Positions 24,825-34,223 of a DNA stretch of 64,000 nt are shown one piece after another (within the stretch, counting starts at the first letter, position 1; the number at the start of each line of letters is the position of its first letter). Source of the DNA: Lutispora thermophila DSM 19022 (lineage in GTDB: Bacteria; Bacillota; Clostridia; Lutisporales; Lutisporaceae); the NCBI RefSeq assembly GCF_900142105.1, contig NZ_FQZS01000013.1:1-64000 (forward strand), in the 5' to 3' direction. The translations under genes and the position numbers were made by a program. Under the pieces are notes generated by a model that was given only the letters and a program-made list of their open reading frames with translations, was not told where the DNA came from and did not search any database.

Positions 24825-26162
24825 ATGAATATAAGAACACTTTCCTTTAAGGGAGGAACTCATCCGCCACACAGCAAGGAAGCAACGGAAAAATTAGCCG
24901 TTGTAAAGGCTAAATCACCGGAAGTTGTTGTTATACCAATGCAGCAGCATATAGGTGCACCTTGCGAGCCAATTGTTAAAGTTGGTGATGAAGTGAAGGT
25001 TGGGCAAAAAATTGGTGAACCAAAAGGATTTGTTTCATCTCCTGTACATTCAAGTGTATCTGGAAAAGTTATTGCAATAGAGCCCAGGCTTTATTCAGGC
25101 GGAGCAAAGGTAAACTGTGTAGTTATTCAAAATGATATGCAGGACACATTATCAGAGACTGTTAAATCCAAGGGCAGTCTTGAAACTTTGTCTGCAGATG
25201 AGATTAAGGAGATAATAAAAGATTCAGGAATTGTGGGTATGGGAGGAGCTACTTTCCCAACTCATGTAAAACTGGCTTTACCTCCTGGAAAAACTGTGGA
25301 TACAGTAATACTAAATGGTGCCGAATGTGAACCTTATTTGACGTCTGACCACAGACTTATGGTGGAAAATCCGCAAGCAGTTGTTTACGGATTGAAGGCT
25401 TTAATGAAGGCTTTAAATGTTTCCAAAGGATTTATAGGCATTGAAAATAATAAGCCTGATGCATTGGAAGCAGTTTATAATGCGGCTAAAGATGAAAAGA
25501 GCATAGAAGTTGTAGCTCTTAAAACCAAATATCCTCAAGGTGCAGAGAAACAACTGATATATGCATGTACTGGAAGAGAAGTGCCTTCCGGAGGATTGCC
25601 TGCAGATGTAGGGGTGGTTGTAAACAATGTTGGAACTGCTGCTGCAATAGCGGAAGCAATAAACACGGGAATGCCTTTAGTGCAGAGAATTGTTACTGTA
25701 ACAGGAAAAGGCGTAAAGAATCCTCAAAATCTGCTAGTTAAAATTGGGACATCCTTTAGAGAAGTAATCGAGCAATGCGGTGGATTTAGCGGTAATGTGG
25801 GGAAAGTAATAGCTGGCGGTCCTATGATGGGTATTGCACAGTATTCAGTTGATATCCCTGTAATCAAAGGAACATCCGGTATATTGATTTTAACTGAAGA
25901 AGAAGCAAAATTACCTGAACCCTCAAATTGCATTAGATGCGGTAAATGTGTAAATGTATGTCCCATAAACCTTATGCCGTTGCTTATAAGTAGTTATTCC
26001 TTATTAGATAGGTTTGATAAGGCGGAAGAAATGAATGCCATGGACTGCATTGAGTGTGGCTCATGCTCTTTTATTTGCCCTGCAAAAAGGCCTTTGGTTG
26101 ATTCTATCAGGGTTGCAAAGAGAGAGATTACCGCACAGCGTAAAAAAGCGCAGTCCAAGTGA
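24825..26162 (+). CDS. rnfC: Rnf complex subunit C (NADH-binding)
   Basis: The peripheral Rnf subunit that oxidises NADH or reduces NAD+, in contact with RnfB and D. ATG 24825 is chosen: AAGGGG at 24811-24816 is its ribosome site, and the upstream GTG 24816 lies within it. The start 'MNIRTLSFKGGTHPPHSKEA' is typical. NuoF-like motifs ('GIVGMGGATFPTHVKLA', 'LNGAECEPYLTSD') are followed by two [4Fe-4S] sites, 'CIRCGKCVNVCP' and 'CIECGSCSFICP'. About 445 residues. First gene of rnfCDGEAB, the usual clostridial order. Confidence 0.96.
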   Translation: MNIRTLSFKGGTHPPHSKEATEKLAVVKAKSPEVVVIPMQQHIGAPCEPIVKVGDEVKVGQKIGEPKGFVSSPVHSSVSGKVIAIEPRLYSGGAKVNCVVIQNDMQDTLSETVKSKGSLETLSADEIKEIIKDSGIVGMGGATFPTHVKLALPPGKTVDTVILNGAECEPYLTSDHRLMVENPQAVVYGLKALMKALNVSKGFIGIENNKPDALEAVYNAAKDEKSIEVVALKTKYPQGAEKQLIYACTGREVPSGGLPADVGVVVNNVGTAAAIAEAINTGMPLVQRIVTVTGKGVKNPQNLLVKIGTSFREVIEQCGGFSGNVGKVIAGGPMMGIAQYSVDIPVIKGTSGILILTEEEAKLPEPSNCIRCGKCVNVCPINLMPLLISSYSLLDRFDKAEEMNAMDCIECGSCSFICPAKRPLVDSIRVAKREITAQRKKAQSK

Positions 26163-26173
26163 TGGGAGGTATT

Positions 26174-27169
26174 ATGTTGGATAGCACTATGTTTAGAGTA
26201 ACTTCGTCTCCTCACATTAGATCAGGAGAGACCACTCAAAGAATAATGCTTGATGTAATCATTGCATTATTGCCTGCACTGTTTGCAGGAATATATTATT
26301 TTGGAATTAGATCATTAATAGTAACTATAGTTTCTGTTGTTTTTGCAGTGGCAACTGAGTTTGTAATGCAGAAAATAATGAAAAGACCTGTAACTATAAA
26401 TGATTTAAGTGCAGTTGTAACAGGTATTTTGTTGGCATTTAATGTGCCCTCGACAGCTCCTTTGTGTATGGTAGCAATCGGTGCCATATTTGCTATTGCT
26501 GTAGCAAAACATTGCTTTGGAGGTTTGGGACATAATTTTATTAACCCTGCATTGGCCGCAAGAGCCATGTTATTGGCATCATGGCCTGTAAGAATGACAT
26601 CATCAGCATTCTTAACACCTGGAACTGATGCAGTAAGCAGCGCAACACCATTAGCTGCGTTGCAGGCAGGTATGCTAAATGGCATGTCAGGGGCAACAGC
26701 GGCGACAGCAACAGCTCCAACTGTGCCATCAATAATGGATTTATTTTTAGGCAATGTTGCTGGATGTATCGGAGAAACATCTGCATTAGCATTGCTTATA
26801 GGCGGAATATATTTGGTTTATAGAGGTGTTATAACTATTACAATACCTGTAACATATATTGGAACAGTTGCAATTCTTTCTTTCATTCTTGGTGGCTTTA
26901 ATCCGTATATTGCTGTTTATCATATGTTTGCCGGGGGATTATTTTTAGGTGCTATTTTCATGGCAACTGATTACTCAACAAGTCCTATGACAACAAAAGG
27001 ACAGATTATAATGGGATTAGGAGCAGGTATTCTTACTGCTTTAATCAGATTTTATGGTGCATATCCTGAAGGAGTATCCTATTCAATACTTCTGATGAAT
27101 GTTGCTACTCCTTTAATCGATAGATATACCATGCCGAAGAAGTTTGGGGAGGTGAAGAGAAGTGCGTGA
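26174..27169 (+). CDS. rnfD: Rnf complex subunit D (membrane flavoprotein)
   Basis: An integral membrane subunit with ~9-10 helices and a covalently bound FMN. The start at ATG 26174 ('MLDSTMFRVTSSPHIRSGE') follows GGGAGG at 26164-26169. The flavin attachment region is near 'SSATPLAALQAG' (expected Ser/Thr-Gly/Ala-Ala-Thr pattern). 331 residues. It forms part of the Na+ or H+ path of Rnf. It ends 8 bp inside the next frame, so the genes are coupled. Confidence 0.94.
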   Translation: MLDSTMFRVTSSPHIRSGETTQRIMLDVIIALLPALFAGIYYFGIRSLIVTIVSVVFAVATEFVMQKIMKRPVTINDLSAVVTGILLAFNVPSTAPLCMVAIGAIFAIAVAKHCFGGLGHNFINPALAARAMLLASWPVRMTSSAFLTPGTDAVSSATPLAALQAGMLNGMSGATAATATAPTVPSIMDLFLGNVAGCIGETSALALLIGGIYLVYRGVITITIPVTYIGTVAILSFILGGFNPYIAVYHMFAGGLFLGAIFMATDYSTSPMTTKGQIIMGLGAGILTALIRFYGAYPEGVSYSILLMNVATPLIDRYTMPKKFGEVKRSA

Positions 27170-27746
27170 TTATGTAAGGCTTACAGGAGTTCTTCTAATA
27201 GTTTGTATGGTAGCAGCAGTAGTATTGGGAGTCACAAACTATATTACAGCTGATAAAATAGCAGAGCAAACAGCTATAGCAAATGAAAATGCACGAAAAA
27301 GCGTACTTTCTCAAGCCCAAGAGTTTATAATGCTTGATGGACAAGAGATTACAGAGATTTTAGCAAAAGATGACTATGATACCATAAGAGAGGTTTATGA
27401 AGCAAAGGCAGATGGTAATGTTATCGGCTATGCAATAAAAACTGCTCCAAAAGGTTATGGTGGAGAGATAGAAGTAATGGTAGGAGTTGACATAGAAGGT
27501 AAAGTAACTGGTATTAATGTAGGAAATAACAGTGAAACACCAGGATTAGGTCAAAACTCAACTAAGCCAGAATTTCAAGCTCAGTATGTAGGCAAAAACT
27601 GGAATGACGGTGTTGGCGTAATAAAAAATGGCACTCCAAAAGATAATGAAATAGTTGCCATTGCAGGTGCTACTATTACATCAAATGCTGTGACTAAAGG
27701 TGTAAATCAGGCACTTAATTTAGCAAAAGAATTATCAGGCAATTAA
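27162..27746 (+). CDS. rnfG: Rnf complex subunit G (FMN-binding)
   Basis: 194 residues. One N-terminal membrane helix ('VLLIVCMVAAVVLGVTNYI') anchors an outside FMN-binding domain. The flavinylation motif reads 'IAGATITSNAV', with the threonine in the expected S/T-G-A-T-x-T context. 'GYAIKTAPKGYGGEIEVMVG' and 'NNSETPGLGQ' are family hallmarks. It starts at GTG 27162 with GGGGAGGTG upstream, overlapping rnfD. Confidence 0.95.
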   Translation: MRDYVRLTGVLLIVCMVAAVVLGVTNYITADKIAEQTAIANENARKSVLSQAQEFIMLDGQEITEILAKDDYDTIREVYEAKADGNVIGYAIKTAPKGYGGEIEVMVGVDIEGKVTGINVGNNSETPGLGQNSTKPEFQAQYVGKNWNDGVGVIKNGTPKDNEIVAIAGATITSNAVTKGVNQALNLAKELSGN

Positions 27747-27765
27747 GTATTTTGGAGGTGAAAAA

Positions 27766-28359
27766 ATGAAGTTATTGAAAGATCTTACTAATGGTATTGT
27801 TAAAGAAAATCCCACATTAAGACTGGTATTAGGAACTTGTCCTACTTTGGCTGTAACAACTGCTGTATTTAATGGTCTAGGAATGGGAATAGCAGCAACT
27901 GCTGTTTTGATAGGATCCAACCTTATCATATCATTGATAAACAAGATTGTGCCCAGTGAAGTAAGAATACCTATTTACGTTGTAGTCATTGCTACATTTG
28001 TTACTGCGGTGCAAATGCTTATAAAAGCTTATTCTCCAGCTCTTGACAGTGCGTTAGGAATATTTATTCCTTTGATAGTTGTTAACTGTATCATACTTGC
28101 AAGAGCAGAATCTTTTGCATCCAAGAATCCACCGTTGAATTCAATAATGGATGGACTAGGAATGGGAATTGGTTTTACTCTGGCTTTATTACTCATAAGC
28201 TCAGTAAGAGAAATATTTGGAGCCGGAACATTCTTGGGAATGCCCATATTCGGAGCTTCATACGAACCTGCTTTGATTCTCATACTTCCACCAGGTGGAT
28301 TCCTTGTATTTGGTTTGACTATCGCTCTTGTGAACAAATTAACTGCTAAGAAAGCGTAG
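27766..28359 (+). CDS. rnfE: Rnf complex subunit E (membrane)
   Basis: 197 residues, six hydrophobic helices, beginning 'MKLLKDLTNGIVKENPTLRL'. 'LGTCPTLAVTT' and 'IVVNCIILARAE' contain the conserved cysteines that, with those in RnfA, hold an in-membrane iron-sulfur centre. TTTGGAGGTG lies before the ATG. Confidence 0.95.
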   Translation: MKLLKDLTNGIVKENPTLRLVLGTCPTLAVTTAVFNGLGMGIAATAVLIGSNLIISLINKIVPSEVRIPIYVVVIATFVTAVQMLIKAYSPALDSALGIFIPLIVVNCIILARAESFASKNPPLNSIMDGLGMGIGFTLALLLISSVREIFGAGTFLGMPIFGASYEPALILILPPGGFLVFGLTIALVNKLTAKKA

Positions 28360-28372
28360 GGGGGACAAGAAT

Positions 28373-28945
28373 ATGAAATTAGTAGTAATACTTTTAAGTG
28401 CCATATTTGTTAACAACTTTGTCCTTTCCAGATTCTTAGGAATATGCCCATTTTTAGGTGTTTCAAAGAAAGTTGAAACTGCGGTCGGAATGGGTCTTGC
28501 AGTTACATTCGTTATGGCGTTGGCTTCTGTAATGACTTGGATAGTGCAAAGATTAATATTGGATACATTGGGTATCGCATACATGCAGACCATAGCGTTT
28601 ATTCTTGTTATTGCAGGTCTAGTACAGTTCGTTGAGATGGTAATAAAAAAGACCAGCCCTACATTATATCAGGCATTGGGTGTTTATCTTCCATTGATAA
28701 CAACAAACTGCGCTGTATTGGGTGTCGCTATATTAAACATTGATAGCAATTATAATTTAGTTGAAACATTGATTAACGGTATTGGAGGAGCATTGGGTTT
28801 CACTCTGGCAATCGTTCTTTTTGCGGGCATAAGAGAAAGACTTGAAACAGCTCCTTATCCTAAGGCTTTGGAGGGATTTCCTATAGCTCTTATTACTGCG
28901 AGCTTAATGTCTATTGCATTTTTAGGTTTCAGCGGCTTGCTGTAA
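28373..28945 (+). CDS. rnfA: Rnf complex subunit A (membrane)
   Basis: 190 residues, six helices, homologous to RnfE but in inverted topology. 'NNFVLSRFLGICPFLGVSKK' and 'LITTNCAVLGVAIL' carry the paired cysteines. GGGGGG before ATG; 13 bp after rnfE. Confidence 0.96.
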   Translation: MKLVVILLSAIFVNNFVLSRFLGICPFLGVSKKVETAVGMGLAVTFVMALASVMTWIVQRLILDTLGIAYMQTIAFILVIAGLVQFVEMVIKKTSPTLYQALGVYLPLITTNCAVLGVAILNIDSNYNLVETLINGIGGALGFTLAIVLFAGIRERLETAPYPKALEGFPIALITASLMSIAFLGFSGLL

Positions 28946-28976
28946 TAAGGTAAACTTTAGAAAGAGGTGAATTGCC

Positions 28977-29954
28977 TTGATAAATGAGATATTATGGCCA
29001 GTAGCTACTCTTGGAGGATTGGCAATATTCTTCGGTGTAGTTCTCGCATATGCTTCAAAGAAATTTGCAGTAGAAACAGATCCTAAAGTAGGTGAAGTAA
29101 GAGCTGTTTTGCCCGGAGCAAACTGCGGTGGTTGTGGATTTGCAGGTTGTGATGCCCTGGCAGATGCTATAGCAAAAGGTGAAGCTCCTGTAAACGCTTG
29201 CCCAGTTGGAGGAGCTGAATTAGCAAAAAAGGTAGCTGAAATAATGGGAGTAACCGCAGAGGAAACTGAAAGAATGGTAGCAAGAGTCATCTGCGGAGGC
29301 GATTGCGATAACGCAAAACAGAAATATGAATATCAGGGTATACAGGATTGCAAAGCAGCAGAGATGCTGGCAGGAGGAAGCAAAAGCTGCAGATTTGGCT
29401 GTACAGGACTTGGAACCTGTGAAAGAGTATGCCCGTTTGATGCCATACATGTGGTAAATGGAGTGGCAGTTGTTGATGAAGAAAAGTGTACTGCCTGCAA
29501 GAAATGCATAGAAGCATGCCCTAAGCACATAATCGAATTAGTACCTGTGTCTAAGCAGGTAAGAGTCTTGTGCAAGAATACTGAAAAAGGTAAAGCAGTT
29601 GTTGAAGTGTGCAAGGTTGGATGCATAGGATGTCAAAAATGCGTAAAAGCTTGCCAGTTTGAAGCTATGACCTTTGATAATAACCTGGCTAAGATAGATT
29701 ACAGCAAATGTACAAATTGTATGGTTTGTGCAGAAGTATGTCCCACAAAGGCTATATATGCAGATTTTAGCAAAAGAAAAAAGGCATATATAAATGATGA
29801 ACTATGCATAGGATGTACTATATGCAAAAAGAATTGCAAATTTGAAGCTATAGAAGGAGAACTCAAACAGAAACATAAAGTTCTGGAAGATAAGTGCACA
29901 GGTTGCGCTCAATGTGCAGTAAAGTGCCCCAAAAAATCCATAGAAATGCGATAA
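28977..29954 (+). CDS. rnfB: Rnf complex subunit B (poly-ferredoxin)
   Basis: 325 residues. An N-terminal membrane helix is followed by the FeS domain 'PGANCGGCGFAGCDALADAI' and then six further cysteine-rich motifs (for example 'CTACKKCIEACP', 'CIGCQKCVKACQ', 'CTNCMVCAEVCP', 'CIGCTICKKNC', 'CTGCAQCAVKCP'). It accepts electrons from reduced ferredoxin and feeds the membrane part. A TTG start at 28977 with AAAGAGGTG upstream. Last gene of the operon, followed by a strong hairpin. The cluster-rich form is normal for Acetobacterium and other Clostridia. Confidence 0.96.
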   Translation: MINEILWPVATLGGLAIFFGVVLAYASKKFAVETDPKVGEVRAVLPGANCGGCGFAGCDALADAIAKGEAPVNACPVGGAELAKKVAEIMGVTAEETERMVARVICGGDCDNAKQKYEYQGIQDCKAAEMLAGGSKSCRFGCTGLGTCERVCPFDAIHVVNGVAVVDEEKCTACKKCIEACPKHIIELVPVSKQVRVLCKNTEKGKAVVEVCKVGCIGCQKCVKACQFEAMTFDNNLAKIDYSKCTNCMVCAEVCPTKAIYADFSKRKKAYINDELCIGCTICKKNCKFEAIEGELKQKHKVLEDKCTGCAQCAVKCPKKSIEMR

Positions 29955-29961
29955 TATATGT

Positions 29962-30004
29962 GATGGAAAAGGTGGATGCGATTTTCGTATCCACCTTTTC
30001 CATC
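29962..30004 (+). terminator. Strong hairpin terminating rnf
   Basis: GATGGAAAAGGTGGAT (29962-29977) pairs perfectly with ATCCACCTTTTCCATC (29989-30004). It lacks a long T tail, so termination may be incomplete or the hairpin may stabilise the mRNA. Confidence 0.75.
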
Positions 30005-30108
30005 ATTATGTAATATTCATAATATCATTGAAGTTATAATGCAATAGTGATAAACTGAAATGGAGGATTTTGACCAAATTTATAGAATAATGCCGTATAA
30101 TATAAAAG

Positions 30109-30146
30109 ACCTTCTTTGATGTGCACACATCAAAATTTAAAGGTCT
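30109..30146 (+). promoter_or_regulatory. Nested palindrome upstream of the DUF4321 gene
   Basis: GACCTT ... AAGGTC encloses TTTGATGTG / CACATCAAA. A TATAAT lies just upstream at 30096-30101. It could be an operator or a leader hairpin of the maf-radC-mre operon. Confidence 0.35.
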
Positions 30147-30164
30147 GTCTAAGGGGTGTTATTT

Positions 30165-30416
30165 ATGATGAGAAATACAAGAGGAAATGGTTGGGTATTG
30201 TTATTAGTGCTGTTATGCGGCATTATTGTCGGTGGATTCATAGGCGAAGTTTTAGGGAATTTTATACCTATTTTAAAATATGGATATAATTTAGGAGTAA
30301 CTCCCCATACCTATGATTTAAGAATACTTAAAATAACTTTCGGTTTGTCATTCAATATAAATATGTTTTCGATACTGGGAATAATAATTTCTATAATAGT
30401 ATATAGAAGATTGTAG
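30165..30416 (+). CDS. DUF4321 small membrane protein
   Basis: About 83 residues with two hydrophobic helices ('VLLLVLLCGIIVGGFIGEVL' and the C-terminal 'MFSILGIIISIIVYRRL') and 'FGLSFNINMFSILGI'. It matches the small DUF4321 family found just upstream of maf in many Clostridia; function unknown. I place the start at ATG 30165, 8 nt after AAGGGG; GTG 30156 is within the ribosome site. Confidence 0.8.
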   Translation: MMRNTRGNGWVLLLVLLCGIIVGGFIGEVLGNFIPILKYGYNLGVTPHTYDLRILKITFGLSFNINMFSILGIIISIIVYRRL

Positions 30417-30426
30417 GTGGAGACAT

Positions 30427-31017
30427 ATGAGGATTATTCTTGCTTCAAACTCGCCGAGAAGAAGGGAAATACTTTCTCAGCTTGGTGTTGAATATGAAGT
30501 TAAGCCATCGGATTATGATGAAAAGGAAGTAGAATCAGATCCTTATAAAATGGTAATGTTATTTGCCCATAATAAGGCCAGGAGTATTGCAAAAAATATT
30601 AATGAAGAAGCTCTTGTAATAGGAGCAGATACCATAGTATATAAGGATGAAATAATGGGCAAGCCCAAAGATAAGGATGATGCAGCTGTCATGCTGACAA
30701 GGCTTAGTGGTACAACTCACAGTGTAATAACAGGAATTTCTGTAATAAAGACGCCTGAAATGATAGCTATTACAGACTATGAAGAAACGCTGGTGAAATT
30801 TAAAGTATTGTCTCAAGATGAAATAAAAGCTTATATAGATTCGGGAGAGCCTGGTGATAAGGCTGGCGCTTATGCTATTCAAGGATTAGGTTCCTTATTG
30901 GTGGAAAAAATAGATGGATGTTATTTCAATGTGGTTGGACTTCCGGTATATAAGCTTTCAACAATATTGGAGAAGTTTGGATTAAAGCTTTTATATAGCA
31001 AGAAAGCTAAAATGTGA
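30427..31017 (+). CDS. maf: Maf-family nucleotide pyrophosphatase
   Basis: 196 residues. 'LASNSPRRREILSQLG' (substrate loop), 'GADTIVYKDEIMGKPKD' and 'GDKAGAYAIQGLG' are diagnostic. Maf hydrolyses dTTP/UTP and modified nucleotides; excess blocks septation in Bacillus. Co-located with radC and mreBCD as in Bacillus. Confidence 0.95.
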   Translation: MRIILASNSPRRREILSQLGVEYEVKPSDYDEKEVESDPYKMVMLFAHNKARSIAKNINEEALVIGADTIVYKDEIMGKPKDKDDAAVMLTRLSGTTHSVITGISVIKTPEMIAITDYEETLVKFKVLSQDEIKAYIDSGEPGDKAGAYAIQGLGSLLVEKIDGCYFNVVGLPVYKLSTILEKFGLKLLYSKKAKM

Positions 31018-31058
31018 ATCGGTTAATAAAACTGCATGCACAAAGGGGAGTTGATCTT

Positions 31059-31757
31059 GTGATAGATTATGTAAATAATAATGTTACAATATCAAAACTG
31101 CCTGAGAGTGAACGCCCCAGAGAAAAAATGTTCAAAAAGGGGCCTAAATCATTATCAAATGCGGAATTATTGGCAATAATACTAAGGACTGGAATAAAAA
31201 ATCAAAGTGCATTATCTTTAGCATATAGGATTCTATCTCAGTATAACGGGTTAAAATTTCTTGCAAATACTACAGTAGAAGAATTGAGCCAGATAGATGG
31301 TATTGGATTAGCTAAAGCTACGCAGCTTATGGCAGCCGCAGAACTGGGAAGAAGGATATCTCAATATGGTGCAGAGAATGATACATATATAAGATGTCCC
31401 AAGGATGCAGCAGACATACTCATGGAAGAAATGAGATATCTAAATAAGGAGCATATGAAAGTAATATTGTTGAATATAAAATGTAAAGTTATAAGCATCG
31501 AGGAAATTTCCATCGGAAGTCTAACTGCTTCTTTAGCTCATCCTAGAGAAATTTTCATCCCAGCCGTAAAAAAATCCAGTGCAGCAATAATACTCGCGCA
31601 TAATCATCCCAGCGGTGATCCTCAACCTAGCAAGGATGATGTGGATTTGACAAAAAGAATATGTGAAGCAGGTAAGATACTTGGAATAGAACTTTATGAT
31701 CATATAATAATAGGCAATGGAGTATATGTTAGTCTAAAGGAAAAAAATCTTTTCTGA
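31059..31757 (+). CDS. radC: RadC/JAB-domain protein
   Basis: About 232 residues. A helix-hairpin-helix N-terminal part ('LSQIDGIGLAKATQLMAA') and a JAB/MPN metalloprotease-like domain ending 'AHNHPSGDPQPSKDDV' (metal site His-x-His...Asp). Historically called a repair protein; its true role is open. I prefer GTG 31059, preceded by AAAGGGGAG at 31042-31050, over GTG 31014, which overlaps maf and lacks a site. Confidence 0.9.
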   Translation: MIDYVNNNVTISKLPESERPREKMFKKGPKSLSNAELLAIILRTGIKNQSALSLAYRILSQYNGLKFLANTTVEELSQIDGIGLAKATQLMAAAELGRRISQYGAENDTYIRCPKDAADILMEEMRYLNKEHMKVILLNIKCKVISIEEISIGSLTASLAHPREIFIPAVKKSSAAIILAHNHPSGDPQPSKDDVDLTKRICEAGKILGIELYDHIIIGNGVYVSLKEKNLF

Positions 31758-32801
<1,044 letters not shown>

Positions 32802-32822
32802 TAGCTTTGGGGTGTGAACCGC

Positions 32823-33641
32823 ATGAGGTTTTTAAAAAACAAGCTGGCTGTAATTACTGTAATTACTGTATTTATTCTTGTAATTACAGTATCTTTGACG
32901 GCCGAAGGTAGGACAAGACCTACAGCTTTTGAATCCATAATTGGAAGTACTATTACTCCTGTGCAGAAAATATTTTATAAAACAGGTGAGTTTTTTAAAA
33001 ATACTTTCAGCACGCTTTTTGAGCTTAAGAATATGAAAGCAGAAAACAAGGCTCTCAAGGAAGAAATTACTAAGCTGAGAGAAGAAAATAGAAAGCTTTA
33101 TCAAATGGCATTAGAGAATAACAGATTGAGAACTTTACTGGAATTTAAGAATAATAATCCTCAATATAAATATATAGGTGCCAACATAACAGGGAAAGAT
33201 CCGGGTAATTGGTTTGATATTTTTACCATTGATAAAGGTTCTAAACATGGAGTAGAAGTAAATGACAGCGTAATAACCGGACAAGGATTAGTAGGACGTG
33301 TTATAGAAGTAGGATCAAATTATTCTAAGGTAATGGCGATTATTGACGAAAGAAGTTCTGTCAGTATTATAGTTAATAGAACCAGGGATACTGGAATAGT
33401 TTCTGGAAGCGTAGATTCAGAATTGATTGCAATAATGCCTCTTGAATCGGACATAGTAAAGGGTGATGATATAATCACCTCTAACTTCAGTACATTCGAG
33501 GAAGGTTTGTATGTTGGCAAAGTTGAAAGTGTTGAAAAACAAGAAAGAAAGCTGCAAAAGATAGTTAAGATCAAAACTTCAGTTGATTTTAAGAGATTAG
33601 AAGAAGTATTTGTTATTAAAAAAATTGATGTGGTTGACTAG
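32823..33641 (+). CDS. mreC: Rod shape-determining protein MreC
   Basis: About 272 residues: N-terminal membrane helix ('LAVITVITVFILVITVSLTA'), a coiled coil ('MKAENKALKEEITKLREENR', ~70-105) and the beta-rich MreC domain ('YIGANITGKDPGNWFDIFTI'). It links MreB filaments to penicillin-binding proteins outside the membrane. ATG 32823 is favoured over GTG 32814, which is too close to GGGGTG. Confidence 0.95.
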   Translation: MRFLKNKLAVITVITVFILVITVSLTAEGRTRPTAFESIIGSTITPVQKIFYKTGEFFKNTFSTLFELKNMKAENKALKEEITKLREENRKLYQMALENNRLRTLLEFKNNNPQYKYIGANITGKDPGNWFDIFTIDKGSKHGVEVNDSVITGQGLVGRVIEVGSNYSKVMAIIDERSSVSIIVNRTRDTGIVSGSVDSELIAIMPLESDIVKGDDIITSNFSTFEEGLYVGKVESVEKQERKLQKIVKIKTSVDFKRLEEVFVIKKIDVVD

Positions 33642-33649
33642 AATGATTG

Positions 33650-33668
33650 GGCGCCCTTTGGGCGTCCG
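33650..33668 (+). terminator. GC-rich hairpin between mreC and mreD
   Basis: GGGCGCC and GGCGTCC form a 7-bp stem (one G-T) with a 5-nt loop but no T run. More likely an mRNA processing or attenuating structure than a full terminator, since mreD and mrdA follow. Confidence 0.4.
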
Positions 33669-33706
33669 TTATTGAGATTATATATTTAATTGGCAGGAGA
33701 TAAACT

Positions 33707-34207
33707 GTGAGAATATTAGTAATAGCGATTATTATTTTTACAAATTTCATATTGGAATCTACACTTTTTCAATATACAAGAGTCTTTGGAATCAAACCAG
33801 ACTTCACAATTTTTTTGATAACGTCCTATGCAATTATGAGAGGAAGTGCCTATGGAGCTTTTATTGGTCTTGCTTCTGGATTGCTTCAGGATATATTTTA
33901 TGGTAATGCAATAGGCATCCATGGTCTTTCATATATGTTAACGGGATACCTGATTGGACAATCTAATGATGATGTATTTAAAGACAGTTATATACCTTCG
34001 ATTGTTTTTAATTTTGTAGCTGTTTTAGTATATCAACATATATTTTTTATTATAACGTATTTTACTAGAACAGAGATTTCTTATACTCATGCACTGCTTA
34101 ATATAATCATTCCTCAAAGCATATATAATGCCATATTAGGCCCAATAGTCTATAGGCTAATATTTAAATTGGATGAAAAGAAATTTATGGATAATAAAAT
34201 TTACTGA
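33707..34207 (+). CDS. mreD: Rod shape-determining protein MreD
   Basis: 166 residues, five or six hydrophobic helices, starting 'MRILVIAIIIFTNFILESTL' with 'KPDFTIFLITSYAIMRGSAYGAFIGLASGLLQDIF', the usual MreD pattern. GTG start after CAGGAG. Acts with MreC and PBP2 in the elongasome. Confidence 0.92.
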   Translation: MRILVIAIIIFTNFILESTLFQYTRVFGIKPDFTIFLITSYAIMRGSAYGAFIGLASGLLQDIFYGNAIGIHGLSYMLTGYLIGQSNDDVFKDSYIPSIVFNFVAVLVYQHIFFIITYFTRTEISYTHALLNIIIPQSIYNAILGPIVYRLIFKLDEKKFMDNKIY

Positions 34208-34223
34208 TTTAGGTGGTTAGAGG

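Noticed and set aside
24505-24840. Minus-strand 111-codon ORF upstream of rnfC
   Set aside because: AT-rich, no ribosome site, no recognisable motif, and it covers the rnf promoter and start.
26296-26792. Overlapping minus-strand ORFs opposite rnfD
   Set aside because: Shadows of a membrane-protein gene; no ribosome sites and no independent motifs.
30070-30101. TTGACC ... TATAAT as a promoter for the DUF4321-maf operon
   Set aside because: The spacer is 20 bp, outside the normal 16-18; left uncalled.
33650-33668. Operon end between mreC and mreD
   Set aside because: The hairpin lacks a T run and mreD-mrdA continue on the same strand with good ribosome sites, so I treat the genes as one operon.
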